DNA of 64,000 bases from assembly GCA_030762935.1 (NCBI GenBank), contig CM060898.1, positions 100,881,281 through 100,945,280 of the forward strand. The letters run 5' to 3'. The notes under the pieces were generated by a model. The model was given only the letters and a program-made list of their open reading frames with translations, made no database searches and was not told the origin of the DNA. This document shows positions 46,633 to 57,853 of this stretch, in pieces. Position numbers and translations under genes: made by a program. How positions within the stretch are numbered: position 1 is the first letter of the stretch; every line of letters begins with the position of its first letter. This DNA is from Hymenopus coronatus. Lineage: Eukaryota > Arthropoda > Insecta > Mantodea > Hymenopodidae.

Positions 46633-47398
46633 AAATGGTTGACATGCTTAATATAGAATTTTATGTTTAAATATTGTGAGCTGTAACTTTATGTCCAGTA
46701 TTCGTTTATGTACAAGGTTCGTTTAACAAAATAAAAGTTGGATTTAGTACCAGAGGGTTCCCGCTATCGCTGCAGATGCTTCGCCCAAGTAAAAGGAACA
46801 TACCTTGTACCAAGTTTTCAGTTAAGCATGTAAATTTTGAAACCTTTAGCTTCCGGAAAAAGGACAAATTACATAATACCTCCTACAGTGATACAGTAAT
46901 TAGCGATTTCGTCATTTTGCTTCATTATAATAATAATGTTCATAGTAAAGTGCATAATCATATCCTTCGGATGTTTGTCTTTGCGTAGACCATATGTTGT
47001 GCGTTATCTCAAATCCGGAGAGCATACCTAATGGTTTTATTACATACACAATATTCTAATAGCAATTACACGCAATAAAAAGCGAAGCGTGACGAGGTGA
47101 TGCCACAGAGTAGATAAGCAAGTTGTGTGCGTGAAGAGTACGCTGAAACTCCAGGTCAGTTTCACACCTGCCACACTCCTCTTCCTTTCTATCATTCCCT
47201 GGACAGCTAAATTACTATTACCCTAACTGCCCTTGGCCATTTTGTTCGAGCTATCTTATCACGTTGGAGGCGCCAGGACTTTCAAGAGATTTTAGGGTGA
47301 TGATTACCCACCGACAAAATATGACATTTTCATATTCTGAGCTGCACCTGCTAGCAGTATTAGGTTAAGGATTTATCCTTACTCACATTGTGTTTGAC
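46633..47398. other. Unassigned stretch with a weak SINE E-like part
   Basis: 46633-47080 is unrecognised. At about 47088-47310 GAGGTGATGCCACAGAG and GTGTGCGTGAAGAG suggest a very degenerate family E copy (GAGGTGGTGCCGCGG), but the B box is not convincing. Confidence 0.35.
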
Positions 47399-47407
47399 GT
47401 ATTCTTT

Positions 47408-47662
47408 TTTTTTTTATTTATTTTTGTAGCTTTAACGTCCTTTAACCTGGTTGGTCATATCGTACAATGAATGAAATTGGTGAAATAATCCTGAAATGAA
47501 TTCGGGGTCCATGGAGCTTAAAGCTACAAGACATTCTTCTCAGGATAAGGGAAAACCCCGAAAAAAACCTTATCCAAGTAACTCCCCCTAAACTAGATTC
47601 TAAGTCACGACCTTTTGAATTTGAGGCAGACACGCTAACACCACATTACCCAGGGGGTCTAT
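47408..47662 (-). mobile_element. SINE family A copy
   Basis: A T-rich tail, GTCCTTTAACCTGGTTGGTC, the conserved body (CAGGATAAGGGAAAACCCCG) and the head complement ending CACCACATTACCCAGG. The target duplication GTATTCTTT lies at 47399-47407 and 47663-47671. Confidence 0.9.
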
Positions 47663-47768
47663 GTATTCTTTGGTCAGAATGTTTAGAGACACCGGAAGCG
47701 GGGAAAAAATGACGTCACGTGGCTTTGCCAGCACAAAGAGCCGACACACGTAACCGACCTGTATTTTT

Positions 47769-48936
47769 ACTTTCTCTACATGTACTATGTACATAATGTA
47801 TGGAGAAAGTATTGCATTCCAACAAAAAATTTGATACCGAGATTTCACCGGAAATATATGTTTTGGGTCCCCCTGAATAAAAAAAAAATTAGAAAAAGGT
47901 CCGTGTGTGCGTGTGTGTCTCGGTGTGTCTGTGGACAAGATAGCTCAAAAACGAAAAGACCATTGAATACCAAACTTCGTATTTAAATTTAGTATCTTCG
48001 AAGGATGCGACAAGAAGATTTTCAAGAAAATCCCCAACCCCCAGCTACCGTTGACGTGGAGCTTTTTCGAAAATTTTGATTTTCTCAAAAATGGCTCTAA
48101 CGATTTTGATTAAAATATCGTATATTAAAGTTATGGTCGTCTCCTTAGCGTTGCTGCTTACCAAGCGGGAGACCTGGTTCGATCCCCAGTACCGGCGTGG
48201 GGATTTTTCCCCCCCTGGGAGACCTGGCCCGGAGTGCACTCAGCCTCGTAAGGTCCCTGGGGAGCTACTTGATGAGAAGTAGTGGCTCCAGGTCATGAGG
48301 ACCACATTAACCGGCCGGGGGGACTCGAGGCCTGACCACGTCTCACCCTTCAATACTGCACCCCATCCATGACGTCTGTAGTGGACCGAGATGGGGGACG
48401 CAGTGGCCGGGCGGTAGGCCAAGGTTCCCCGTGAGCTGTCCTGCCATGGAGTTATATTAAAGTTATTTACCTGACAAATAAAATGTATATCTTGAATTTT
48501 CTGTGAATAGCCTCTGAAGCCTAGTTTATTCTGGATGCATTTTACGGAATTTTGCATAACTGGTAAACCGAAAGAGATGGACAAAAACTTAGCACATCAA
48601 AATGTAAATCACATTAAAACACACAATTTATGTTATATATATTTTTTTTCGTTTTTGAGATATTCTTTGTTATTGGTTTCAGCTTTAAAAGACGTATACT
48701 TTTCTCATACAGGAATTTGTAAACTCCTGTCCATACACACAAAGGAATTTCAGTCACATAGCAACCACTTTAGCCTAATGTATTCCCTTATTTCCCTTCT
48801 ATTTACAAGGAAGCAAGTAATAAGGCTCTTTCTACTAATTTTTTCTCGGTTAGCATGAAGTAAGTAGAAGCATAAGCTTTCTAACAATAATTTGTTGCAG
48901 AGATGCAGAGAAATTCATGTGATTGGAACACATCCG

Positions 48937-48939
<3 letters not shown>
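47769..48939 (+). mobile_element. HINE-like repeat split by a family F SINE
   Basis: It starts ACTTTCTCTACATGTACTATG and runs to 48134, then resumes at 48454 and ends near GTGATTGGAACACATCCGAT. The 13-bp ATATTAAAGTTAT flanks the interruption on both sides; single-copy units have one similar site here (ATATTAAAGATAT). Confidence 0.9.
48135..48453 (+). mobile_element. SINE family F copy with target duplication
   Basis: The head GGTCGTCTCCTTAGCG and the B box TGGTTCGATCCCC are followed by GTACCGGCGTGGGGAT and a body of about 250 bp, without a poly(A) tail. The exact 13-bp duplication ATATTAAAGTTAT at 48122-48134 and 48454-48466 fixes both ends. Confidence 0.9.
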
Positions 48940-48971
<32 letters not shown>

Positions 48972-49143
48972 TAGCTTAACGTCCTTTAACCTGAGCTTAA
49001 AGTTGCTCGACATTCGTCTTCTCAGGATAAGGGAAAACCCCGAAGAAAACCTTATCCGGGTAACTCACCCTAAGCGAGATTCGAACTCACGACCTTTTGA
49101 ATATGAGGCAGACACGCTACCACCACACTACCTAGCCGGGCCT
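48940..49143 (-). mobile_element. SINE family A copy, internally deleted
   Basis: About 29 T residues (complement of the tail), CGTCCTTTAACCTGAGC, then a jump of about 80 bp relative to the full copy, the body and the head (GACACGCTACCACCACAC). It is inserted at the T-run end of a HINE-like unit. Confidence 0.85.
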
Positions 49144-49152
49144 GATTTTTTT

Positions 49153-49365
49153 GTGTTGTGTTTAACGCCTACTTTTACTACTAGTGGCACCGCAGGCAAT
49201 GTCACTGATGAGCATGAAGATGGAACACTAGTGGAATGTGATGGCGGGGAAACCGGAGAACCCGGAGAACCCGGAGAAAACCCGACCCTGCACCGCTTTG
49301 TTCACCACTAATCTGACATGCGGTCGCTTGGAATCGAACCCGGGCCGTCTAGGTGAGAGTAACCG
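49153..49365 (-). mobile_element. SINE family B copy with a 9-bp triplication
   Basis: The minus-strand family B body; at about 49252-49280 GGAGAACCC occurs three times in tandem where other copies have one or two units. The B-box region (GGAATCGAACCCGGG complement) and head lie at the right edge. It directly follows a family A copy. Confidence 0.8.
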
Positions 49366-49491
49366 ACCTGGACAAAGCAACTTTGCCCTATGGATTTTCT
49401 CAAAGGACTTTAAACGAAGAACAGTCAATGTATTTCATTGTTTTATGCGTATTTAGATGTTTTTGAGATGTGAGGGGTGTGTCGAATAAAA

Positions 49492-50217
49492 ATCTGATGT
49501 GTTAGACTCACATGACTTTCTCTAGCTGTTCTACAAACTTCTTACATAAGATTCTTCTTCTTTGTGCACCTTGCTAATCAAGGTACTGATTAGTACAGTG
49601 TTCTTATTACTTAGTTCCTTATAAGTAGGAAGAAACTAAGGGAATACACTAGGCTAAACCGATATTCAAATGTTTTAAAAGCTGTCGTTATGCGATTGCC
49701 ATTATAAATCGCTTCTTTTCTTGGCCAGGAGTAGAACAAAAGAAACCGGACACTGCTGTCTGAGAAAAGTATAAGTACTTCACAACTGAAACTAATAACA
49801 ATGAATACCTCGAAAATGGTAAGCTCCACGAAAAAAATGTATATGACGTAAGTTGTGAATTTTAACAAAACATACATTTTTTGTACAGTAAGTGTTTGTC
49901 TATCTCTTACGGTTTACTAGTTATGCCAAATTAAGCAAAATTCATCCAGAATAAACAGGTGTTTAGAAGCTATTTCCAGAAAATTCAAGATATTCATTTT
50001 AATTTTCAGGTAAATATCTTTAATTAATGATATTTTAATCAAAATCGTTAGCCATTTTTAAGAAAATCAACATTTTCAAAAAAAGTTCCATGTAAAGAGT
50101 AGTTTGGGGTGGGGGGATTTTTCTCAAAATCTTCGTATCGCATCCCTGGAAGATACTAGACTTAAATACAAAGTTTGGTATTTTAGCTACTTTTCGTTTT
50201 TGAGTTATCGTGTTCAC

Positions 50218-50264
<47 letters not shown>

Positions 50265-53200
50265 CGTTTTTCTCAAAATGCTTTTTTTGGATACAGGGGG
50301 TCCTAAAACATGTATTTTGATGAAATCTCGGTGGAATACAATGTAACAGGGCTAGAGAAAGTAAAAATCTGATGTCCTCGGCAGTAAATTATTGTTAAAA
50401 CGTTATTCTTGTATCTACTTCATGCTAATCGAGATAAGCATTAGCAGAAATTGTCTTATTATTTGCTACCTTGTACGTAGAAGGAAAATGATAGTAAAAA
50501 CTTTTAAAAGTTTGTTGCCATGTGGATGATATTCGTTTGTTTGCATTGACAGAAGTTAATAAGTTTCCGTATGTGAAAGGTTTTAAGTATTTTAAAACCG
50601 AAACCAATAGCAAGGAATGTCCCAAAAATGGTCAACTCCTCGAAAAAAATGCATGTTATATAAATTGTGTGTTTTAACACAATTTATATTTTTTTCAGTA
50701 AGTTGTTTTTATCTATCTCTTATGGTTCACCAGATAGGCTAAATTCAGCACAATTCATTCAGAATAATCTTCAGACGCTATTTGCAGAATATTCAAGATA
50801 TACGTTTTATTTGTCATGTAAATATCTTTAATAAACGGTATTTTAATCAAAATTGTTATAGTCATTTTTGAGAAAATCAAAATTTTCGAATTTTTTCCAT
50901 GTAAAAGAAAGTTTTGAGTGGGGAGATTTTCCTCAACATCTTGGGGCCACATTCTTGGAGTATACAAAACCTAAATACCAAGTTTGATATTACTTTTCGT
51001 TTTTGAGAGAATGTGTTCACGGACTCACGGACACAGACACACATTTTCTCTACATTTCTGTAACACATTATTGTTAGTAACCTTAATCTTCTATTTAATG
51101 CCAATCGCGATAAACATTAGCAGAAAGGGTATTATTACCTAATTCCTTATAAGGGAATATACTAGGCTAAACCTGCAGCAAATACTTTAAAATATGGTGG
51201 CTCTGAGACTGAAATCCATTTCCTTGCGGATAAGTTTCCGTATGAAAAAAAGTATTTTAAAACTGAAACCAATAACAAGGAATATCTCGAAAACAGTTAA
51301 GTCCATGAAAAACATTTATATTACATAACGAGATCTACATTGTTGTGTAGTATGTTTTTGTGTATTTCTTACGGTTTACCAGTTATGCAAAATTCCGAAA
51401 AATCCATCCAAAATAAGCAGGTCTTCAGAGGCTACTTCCAGAAAATTCAATATAAACATTTTACTTTTCATGTAAATATCTTAATATACAGCATTTAAAT
51501 CAAAATCGTTATAGCATTTTTTTTGAGAAAACCAACAATTTCTAATTTTTTTCTATGTAAAAGGGTAGTTTAGATTGGGAGGATTTTTCTAAAAATCTTC
51601 GTGTCGCATCTTTAGTTTGGTATTTTAGGCTTTTTAGAGATATTTTGCTTCGAGTTATCGTGTTGACTTACACACGGACCTGTTTCTAAACTTCTGATGG
51701 GTTCCATTTACATGACTTTCTCAATATCTCTACAATAAATTATTGTTAACGAGATTATTCTTCTATTTACTTCATGCTAATCGAGAAAGAATTAGCAGAA
51801 ATGTCTTATTACTTGTTTTCTTGTAAATAGAAGGGAAATTAGGGAGCACCATAACTAGAGCGATAGTAAAATATTTTAAATGCTGGTTGACGTTCTTTTG
51901 TTTGTAGGACAATGAGTTGACAAATTCCTCAACAAATTCCCGTACGAGCAAATTATAGGTATTTTAAAGCTGAAACCAATAACAAGGAATATATAAAAAT
52001 ATGATGTGTTCCATTCACACGACTTTCTCTATATCTCTGCAACAAAATATTGTTAGAAAGGTTATGCTTCTATTTACTTCATGCTAATCGAGAAAATATC
52101 AGCCGAAATAGCCTATTTCTTGTTTCCTAGTAAGTAGAAGCGAAATAAGGGAGTACTGTTGGTTAAAGTAATGGTCAAAATTTGGTTGCTATGTGAATGA
52201 AGTTCCTTTGTTTGTATAGACCTTAAATGTTAAATTCCTGTATGAGAAAAGTAAGTTTTTAAAGCTGAAACCAAAAAACAAGGAGTAACTCAAAAACGAT
52301 CAACTCCACGAAAATAATGTATATAACATAAATTGTGTGTCTTAAGGTGCTCTACATTTGTTGTGTTATAAGTTTTTATCCATCTCTTACGGTTTAGCAG
52401 TTATGCAAAATTCCGTAAAATTTATCTAGAATAAAGTAATCTTCAGAGGCTATTCCCAGAATATTCAAGATATTCATTTTATTTGTCGTGTAAATATTTT
52501 CAATATTGGAAGTTTTAATCAAAATCTTTAAAGCTATTTTTAAGAAAATCAGAATTTTCCAAAAAAAGTTCCACGTAAAGGATAGTTTGGTGTTGGGGGA
52601 TTTTTCTCAAAATCTCCGTGTCGCATCCCTGGAAGATATTAAACTTAAATACCACGTTTGGTATTTTAGCTACTTTTCGTTTTTGAGTTTTCGTGTTCAC
52701 AGGCACACGGACACACACACAGACACACACATGGACCTTTTTCTGAAAATGCTTTTTTTTTGGATACAGGGGGTCCTTGTATATCTGGTGAAATCTCGGT
52801 ATCAAATTTTTGGGTGGAATACAACACTTCTCTATCCCTAATAAAATATGGGGCTAGGGAAAGTAAAAAACGATGAACTCCACAAAAAAATGTGTATAAC
52901 ATAAATTGTGTTCAAACGAGCTCTACATTTTTTGTTAAGTATGGTTTCGACCATATGTTAGGGTTTATAAGCTATGCAAAATTCCGAAAAATTCACTCAG
53001 AATAGAGTTGTCTTCAGAGGCTGTTCCCAGAAAACTCAAGATATAGGTTGTATTTGTCATAAAAATATCATTAATTTATAACATTTTAATCAAAATCGTT
53101 AGAGCCATTTTTGAGAAAATCAAAATTTTCGAAACATTTTCCATGTAAAGAGTAATTTACGTGGGGGATTTTCTTGATAATCTTCGTGTCGCATTCTTGG

Positions 53201-53456
53201 AAGATACTGAACCTAAATACCAAGTTTGGTATTTAACGGACTTCGTTTTTGAGCTATGCGACCACAGACAGACAGACAGACAGACACACACACACACATA
53301 CTGATAAACTCACACACAATAAAATGTTTATAAAAATGTTTTTTTTTATTCAGAGGGTTTCAAAACATATATTTCTGGTGAAGCCTTGGAATCGAATTTT
53401 TGGGTATATTACAATTCTGTATAAACTATATACATAGTACGTGTAGATAAAGTAAA
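49492..53456 (-). mobile_element. HINE-like head-to-tail array, six units
   Basis: Units: 49492-50366 complete; 50367-51036; 51044-51688; 51690-51998 short; 51999-52867 complete; 52868-53456 lacking the hairpin third. (CA)n tracts at about 50219-50261, 52700-52730 and 53267-53300 (with CAGA). Most junctions are AAAGTAAAAA followed by (A)TCTGATG or an internal block. No unit faces the other way. Confidence 0.8.
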
Positions 53457-53459
53457 AAT

Positions 53460-53617
53460 TGGTATTGGTTTAATTGTTTTTCACACAAGCCATGTGTAGA
53501 CAGGAGTTGGATAGGTAGAGTAGGACGGAAACATTCAATGCCATAGCCGGGATTTGAACCATGGATCTCCCGGTCTCTAGCCGGTTGCTCTTCCAACTTG
53601 CCGGCATAGCATTGCAT
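53460..53617 (-). mobile_element. SINE family D copy 1
   Basis: Complement of a tRNA-like head with CCGGCTAGAGACCGG and a B box (TTTGAACCATGG complement). It is inserted at or near the end of the preceding HINE-like array. It forms the left arm of a large inverted repeat with the copy at 53990. Confidence 0.7.
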
Positions 53618-53751
53618 TTTTCAACTGACTCGCATGTTTCCCGGTAAACCACGAGTTGTTCTCAAATTATTTTGAGATGACCAGTCCAATGGCGACTTAC
53701 AAGTTTGCAAGTTCTTTAAGTCCCAGGATTCATAGTATAGCCAACTATTAT

Positions 53752-53915
53752 GTATGGTTAATTGGTTTTGTTTAATTTTTTTTTCAAACAATCCGCGTGT
53801 AGGACGGAGTTGGATAGGTACAATCAGACTGAAAAATTCAATGCCATAGCATTTGAACCGCAAATCTCCCGGTCTCTAGCCGGTTGCTCTTCCACTGAGC
53901 TACCATGGCAACATG
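53752..53915 (-). mobile_element. SINE family D copy 2
   Basis: Minus-strand copy with a complete head (complement of TAGCTCAGTGGAAGAGC, a perfect A box) and body ending in a T-run near 53775. It lies between the arms of the inverted repeat. Confidence 0.75.
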
Positions 53916-53989
53916 CCGGCATAGCAAAATAATTTGAGAACAGCTTGTGGTTTACCAAACATGTGAGGCAGTTGAACAATTCGAAGCTA

Positions 53990-54116
53990 TGACGGCATGT
54001 TGCCTTGGTAGCTCAGTGGAAGATCGACCGGCTAAAGACCGGAATATCCGTGGTTCAAATCCCAGCTATGGCATTGAATTTTTCAGTCTGACTCTACCTA
54101 TCCAAAGTAAAAATTG
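53990..54116 (+). mobile_element. SINE family D copy 3, strongly tRNA-like
   Basis: TAGCTCAGTGG (perfect A box) and GGTTCAAATCC (perfect B box) lie in a stretch with ACCGGCTAAAGACCGG as an anticodon-stem-like element. It continues past the tRNA-like part into a family-specific body (GGCATTGAATTTTTCAGTC), and two further copies sit beside it, so it is a SINE and not a functional tRNA gene. Confidence 0.75.
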
Positions 54117-54218
54117 TTTTAATACAAAGGACCCTAAAACATGTATTTCCAGAGAAATCTCGGTATCGAATTTTTGGGTGGAGTGCAATGCCTTCTCTAT
54201 CCATCCAGAGAAAGTAAA
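54117..54218 (-). mobile_element. HINE-like repeat, palindrome-end fragment
   Basis: GACCCTAAAACATGTATTTC, GTATCGAATTTTTGGGTGG and CAGAGAAAGTAAA are present; the palindrome is reduced. Confidence 0.6.
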
Positions 54219-54324
54219 AACCAATGAAGACCTATCCTTTCAAAACAATCAAAATTTCCCAAAATGCAATTTTAATAGCATTTCAAAGCATTAGTTTGCA
54301 TAACAACAATTCTAATATTTCAGA

Positions 54325-54592
54325 CGGCGCCGTGTCCAAGACCGCTCGCCTCTCACCAATGTGGCCCAGGAGGACCACAAGTGGAATTTGTGGTCGACAA
54401 AGTGGCATATGGGCAGGCTATCTCCGGGTTTCTTGCTATTCATTTTGCTTCATATTCATCTTTCCTTTCATCCATTTCACCCTCATTTCTCTCTGATCCA
54501 GAGTGCACCTACTCCCCAACAGGCAACCCATCTCTGACTTGCATTTCCGGGTGTGCAAGTCCTTCACACGAGGGTAAATAACAAAATAAGAA
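54325..54592 (+). mobile_element. SINE family B variant
   Basis: GGCGCCGTGTCCAAGACC and GTGGTCGACAAAGTGGC followed by CTCCGGGTTTC correspond to family B blocks. The 3' part (CTACTCCCCAACAGGCAACC, GGGTGTGCAAGTCCTTCAC) differs from the 26.9-kb copy. Confidence 0.5.
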
Positions 54593-54615
54593 CAAGAGAC
54601 AATTACCGTAGCAAC

Positions 54616-54760
54616 CCAACGAGGTGGTGTCGTGGTAATGTGTGCGACTCACATTCGGGAGGTCCCTGGTTCGTTCCCCAGCGACTGCCCACATGCTGGG
54701 TTGGTATTCCTTCTAGCATGACTTTCCTGTCCCGCATTTCCTATGCGAATTTCTTCATTG
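54616..54760 (+). mobile_element. SINE family E copy, head region
   Basis: AACGAGGTGGTGTCGTGGTA and a B box TGGTTCGTTCCCC are clear; the body matches the start of the 27.7-kb copy (CAGCGACTGCCCA). Confidence 0.65.
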
Positions 54761-54829
54761 AAATCTATTTCAGAGTTGTAGAAAAAGGTAATGTTTTTTT
54801 AAACCACATTTCCACGTCATTTTCCCCCC

Positions 54830-54975
54830 TTTTTCCCTAAATTTCCTTTGCTTACCCTTTTCTGTTTTATGACAAATATACATACATGTACACATTCATA
54901 AACACACAAACACCCATGCCCAAGGCGGGGCTCGAACCCACGATTCCCTGCGCCACGAAGCACCAAAGCTTCGTT
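54830..54975 (-). mobile_element. SINE family G copy
   Basis: CACCCATGCCCAAGGCGGGG and CTCGAACCCACGATTCCC (B-box complement), then CGAAGCACCAAAGC, match the minus-strand family G copy at 6225-6465. The A-box end is cut off. Confidence 0.7.
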
Positions 54976-55782
54976 CAACCGGTGGCCGCTGGTTGGTGGA
55001 TGGGCGCTTTGTAGAGGTTTCTTCTCTGCCGTCGTTTGGGTTTGCTCAGCTACTCATAGCACCCGCCTCCGAGTGGAACCCATTTAGGCGCGTACAGTAA
55101 TTTTCAGAACATAATGGCCCTGTCCCACTCTTCTTCATAAGGCTTTGAAGTTTGCGGTTACGGTGTGCGCGGCTGGAAACCAACCCTCGCTGTCTTCCAC
55201 TTACTGCCCCCCTTGATAGAGGAGGATTTTCGACTTGCAAGCAGTGTCTCCAGGAAAAAGATTTTACAATGTAGCTTCTCGTGCCTAAAGTCGGAGAGAT
55301 GCATAGTGATCCTTGAAGTTGCCTTACCTCATGGCCACTCCGTCACACTGTTGCCACTTCGTCCCATCCACGGCTACAGCAATGAGCCGTTTTCAAACAA
55401 ACAGTAGCACACAGCACAACAATACATTACAACACGAAACAATAGTTTGTAACAAAGCAAAATATCACAGCAGAAGTGGTTACTCGCACTGAACCTGCAA
55501 ACTGAATGTTTGTTACATCTTGCAATAAGGATGCCATCATTGCTTACGTAGCATGAATATATTGTCAGTGAGGAAAACACACTTCCCATCAGCTGTAAAA
55601 GCGCACTGGCTGTCAGGGAGCACTATGGATCTCCCCGGTTTTAGTGCAGGGTTGTCTTTGTTTGCTGATGGTTACTGCTCAGTGCTAGGAGGGAGTGGCC
55701 CCGTTTGAGGACCATGATGTTTTGGAGAAAACTATCCAGTCGGGGAATCGGCGCCGGATCAACGTATTATAAAATATAAAGG
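54976..55782. other. GC-richer unassigned stretch
   Basis: Short open frames on both strands (55046-55240 minus, 55165-55407 plus) have no recognisable domain. It is one of few segments with near-balanced base composition and no family match. Confidence 0.35.
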
Positions 55783-55787
55783 TGCTC

Positions 55788-56059
55788 TTAAGTATCCTTA
55801 GTTTCCATTTGGGAGGGATTTTCATGAAAATCTTCATGTGGCATCCTTGAAAGATACCTACCTTAAATATCAAGTTTGGTGTTTAACCGACATAGCATTT
55901 TTGAGTTACGCTGTCCACACACACGGATCTTTTTCTGATAATGCTTTTTTGGATATAGACCCTAAAACATGTATCTCCATATTACATTTTTGAGTGGATG
56001 TAATATCTTCTGTAGTTACTATACACATTGTATGCACACACGCGCTAGGGAAAGTAAAA
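55788..56059 (-). mobile_element. HINE-like repeat, palindrome-side fragment
   Basis: It has TTTCATGAAAATCTTCATGTGGC, CAAGTTTGGTGTTTAACCGAC, a minimal CA tract near 55918 and CGCGCTAGGGAAAGTAAA at the end. Confidence 0.65.
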
Positions 56060-56139
56060 CATATAATCTTTATTTGTGTATCTTATCTCCACTGTATTAA
56101 TCTGTGTTTGTCGTATTGTATCTATACATCATGTTATAG

Positions 56140-56345
56140 AGGCTGTAAATGAGGTTATGTTTCCCTGAGTTGTTGATGAAAGATATTTCTGATGTGACGC
56201 AATTTTACAATTCGAGAAAGTTGCCAAAACTGGTAGGTCGTGTTGATGGCACACCTAAAGACATACTGATGCCCCTAATGACATGCTCACTTTTCGTCAC
56301 GCAACGACTGCAGGAACTGTATGGTTGCAAACCAACCTGACCTAA
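56140..56345 (+). pseudogene. Possible PIF/Harbinger-like transposase scrap
   Basis: The frame reads FYNSRKLPKLVGRVDGT, similar in style to the FP.VVG.IDGTH region around the first catalytic aspartate of Harbinger transposases. After DGT the match fades and seems to shift frame. Only about 60 codons are present. This is a weak call. Confidence 0.25.
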
Positions 56346-56374
56346 ATTCTCTTCTTCCATTTCTAACGCTTTTT

Positions 56375-57238
56375 ACTTTCTCTACACTACTATGTACATA
56401 GCGAATAGAGAAGGTATTGTATTCCAACCAAAAATTCAAACCGAGAAGTATATGTTTTAGGTTCACCTGGATCCAAAAAAAGTATTTTTAGAAAAAGATC
56501 ATTGTGTGTGTGTGTCCGTATGTCTGTAAACACGATAACTCAAAAACGAAAAGTCGATAAAATACCAAACTTGGTATTTAAGTTTACTATCTTCCAGGGA
56601 TGCGACTCGTAGATCTTGAGAAAAATACCCCCACCCGAAACTACCCTTTATATGGAAACAAATTTCGAAAATTTTGATTTTCTCAAACATGGCTCTAATG
56701 ATTTTGATTAAAATACCTTGTATTAAAGATATCTATACGGCAAATAAAATGCCTATCTTGAATTGTCTGGAAATAGCCTCTGACGAACTCTTTATTCTGA
56801 ACGAATTTTGCTGAATTTTGTATAACTGGTAAACCGTAAGAAATAGGCAAAAACTTAGTACACAAAAAAATAATTATCACGTTAAAACACACAATTTATG
56901 TCATATACGTTTTTTTTTTCTCTTGGAATACACCATTTCTGAAATATTCTTTGTTATTTGTTTCTGATTCAAAATACTTAAAATTTTTCTCACACGGAAA
57001 GTTGTAAACTCCTGGCTCAGCATTGAAACGGATTTTAACCACGTGGCAACCACTTGTTAAAGGATTTGACTATCGTGTTAGCCTAGTGTATTCCCTTCTG
57101 CTTACAAGGAAGCAAGTAATTAAGACTATTTCTGCTAATGTTTATCTCAGCATGACGTAGACAGAAAAATATGTTTTTAATAATAATTTTTTGCGGCTAT
57201 GTAGAGAAACTCGTGTGAATGGAACACATAAGATTTTT
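56375..57238 (+). mobile_element. HINE-like repeat, complete isolated copy
   Basis: A good reference copy: T-run, ACTTTCTCTACACTACTATG, palindrome, short TG tract (56504-56516), full body, TGTAGAGAAACTCGTGTGAA, GGAACACATAAGA, T-run. It is not part of an array, so its flanks can serve to define the true ends. Confidence 0.85.
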
Positions 57239-57853
57239 CAAAATTGCAACTTGTGAATTCAAGCTTATGATTTGTAAATTATAAGCTTTATTAAATAGGT
57301 TTAAGCATTCAGATGGTGGCAACAATTTTTATGGGGATCGAGCAGGCAACAGATCTTACGTGCTAGTGGTAGTAATGCTTTTTCTCATCTAATGCGCTCT
57401 CTAGTAGTAAAACAATTGGAAAGTAAAATGTTAGAGATGTAAAGATAGAGAGAGACAGGAAATGGCGCTAGACAATACGCGCAGATAGCGTGCAGTAGGG
57501 AATTGAAGCAGAAGCAGTCATAAATAGGTAACTTGTACAACGTGTTCAAGGAGACAATATCTTCATTATGACATTCTAACAAGGATAATTACTTCAGGGA
57601 TAATGTCCTCAAATAAATCAGTGTGTGCGGACAGGAACGTGCCATAACTCGTAATGTCCATGAAATAGTTATAATTAGTACTTGGCTGATAAGACCCGGT
57701 CCTCGCACAGATATGGCGCCACTAGGCCAGTTAGACGGTAACGTACAATTTAACTCTAGACTAGCTTGTATCCATAGTTACAGGCCAATACTTTGTTTAG
57801 TTTTTTTCGAATGACAGAATTTTAAACAAAACCAACTTTAGAGCTTTTACGAA
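57239..57853. other. Unassigned stretch, includes mariner 5' flank
   Basis: No gene is recognised. The last part may be the 5' leader of the mariner relic; I could not find its terminal repeat. Confidence 0.4.

Larger units (their letters stand above)
53466..54116. repeat. Large inverted repeat of family D SINEs and flanking DNA
   Basis: 53466-53682 and 53925-54116 are diverged inverted copies, covering a family D SINE plus about 65 bp beside it (CGAGTTGTTCTCAAATTATTTT against AAAATAATTTGAGAACAGC). The spacer holds another minus-strand copy (53752-53915). Confidence 0.75.

Noticed and set aside
53995..54070. Possible functional tRNA gene
   Set aside because: The A and B boxes are perfect, but the acceptor stem does not pair convincingly, a SINE-specific body follows, and two more copies lie within 500 bp.
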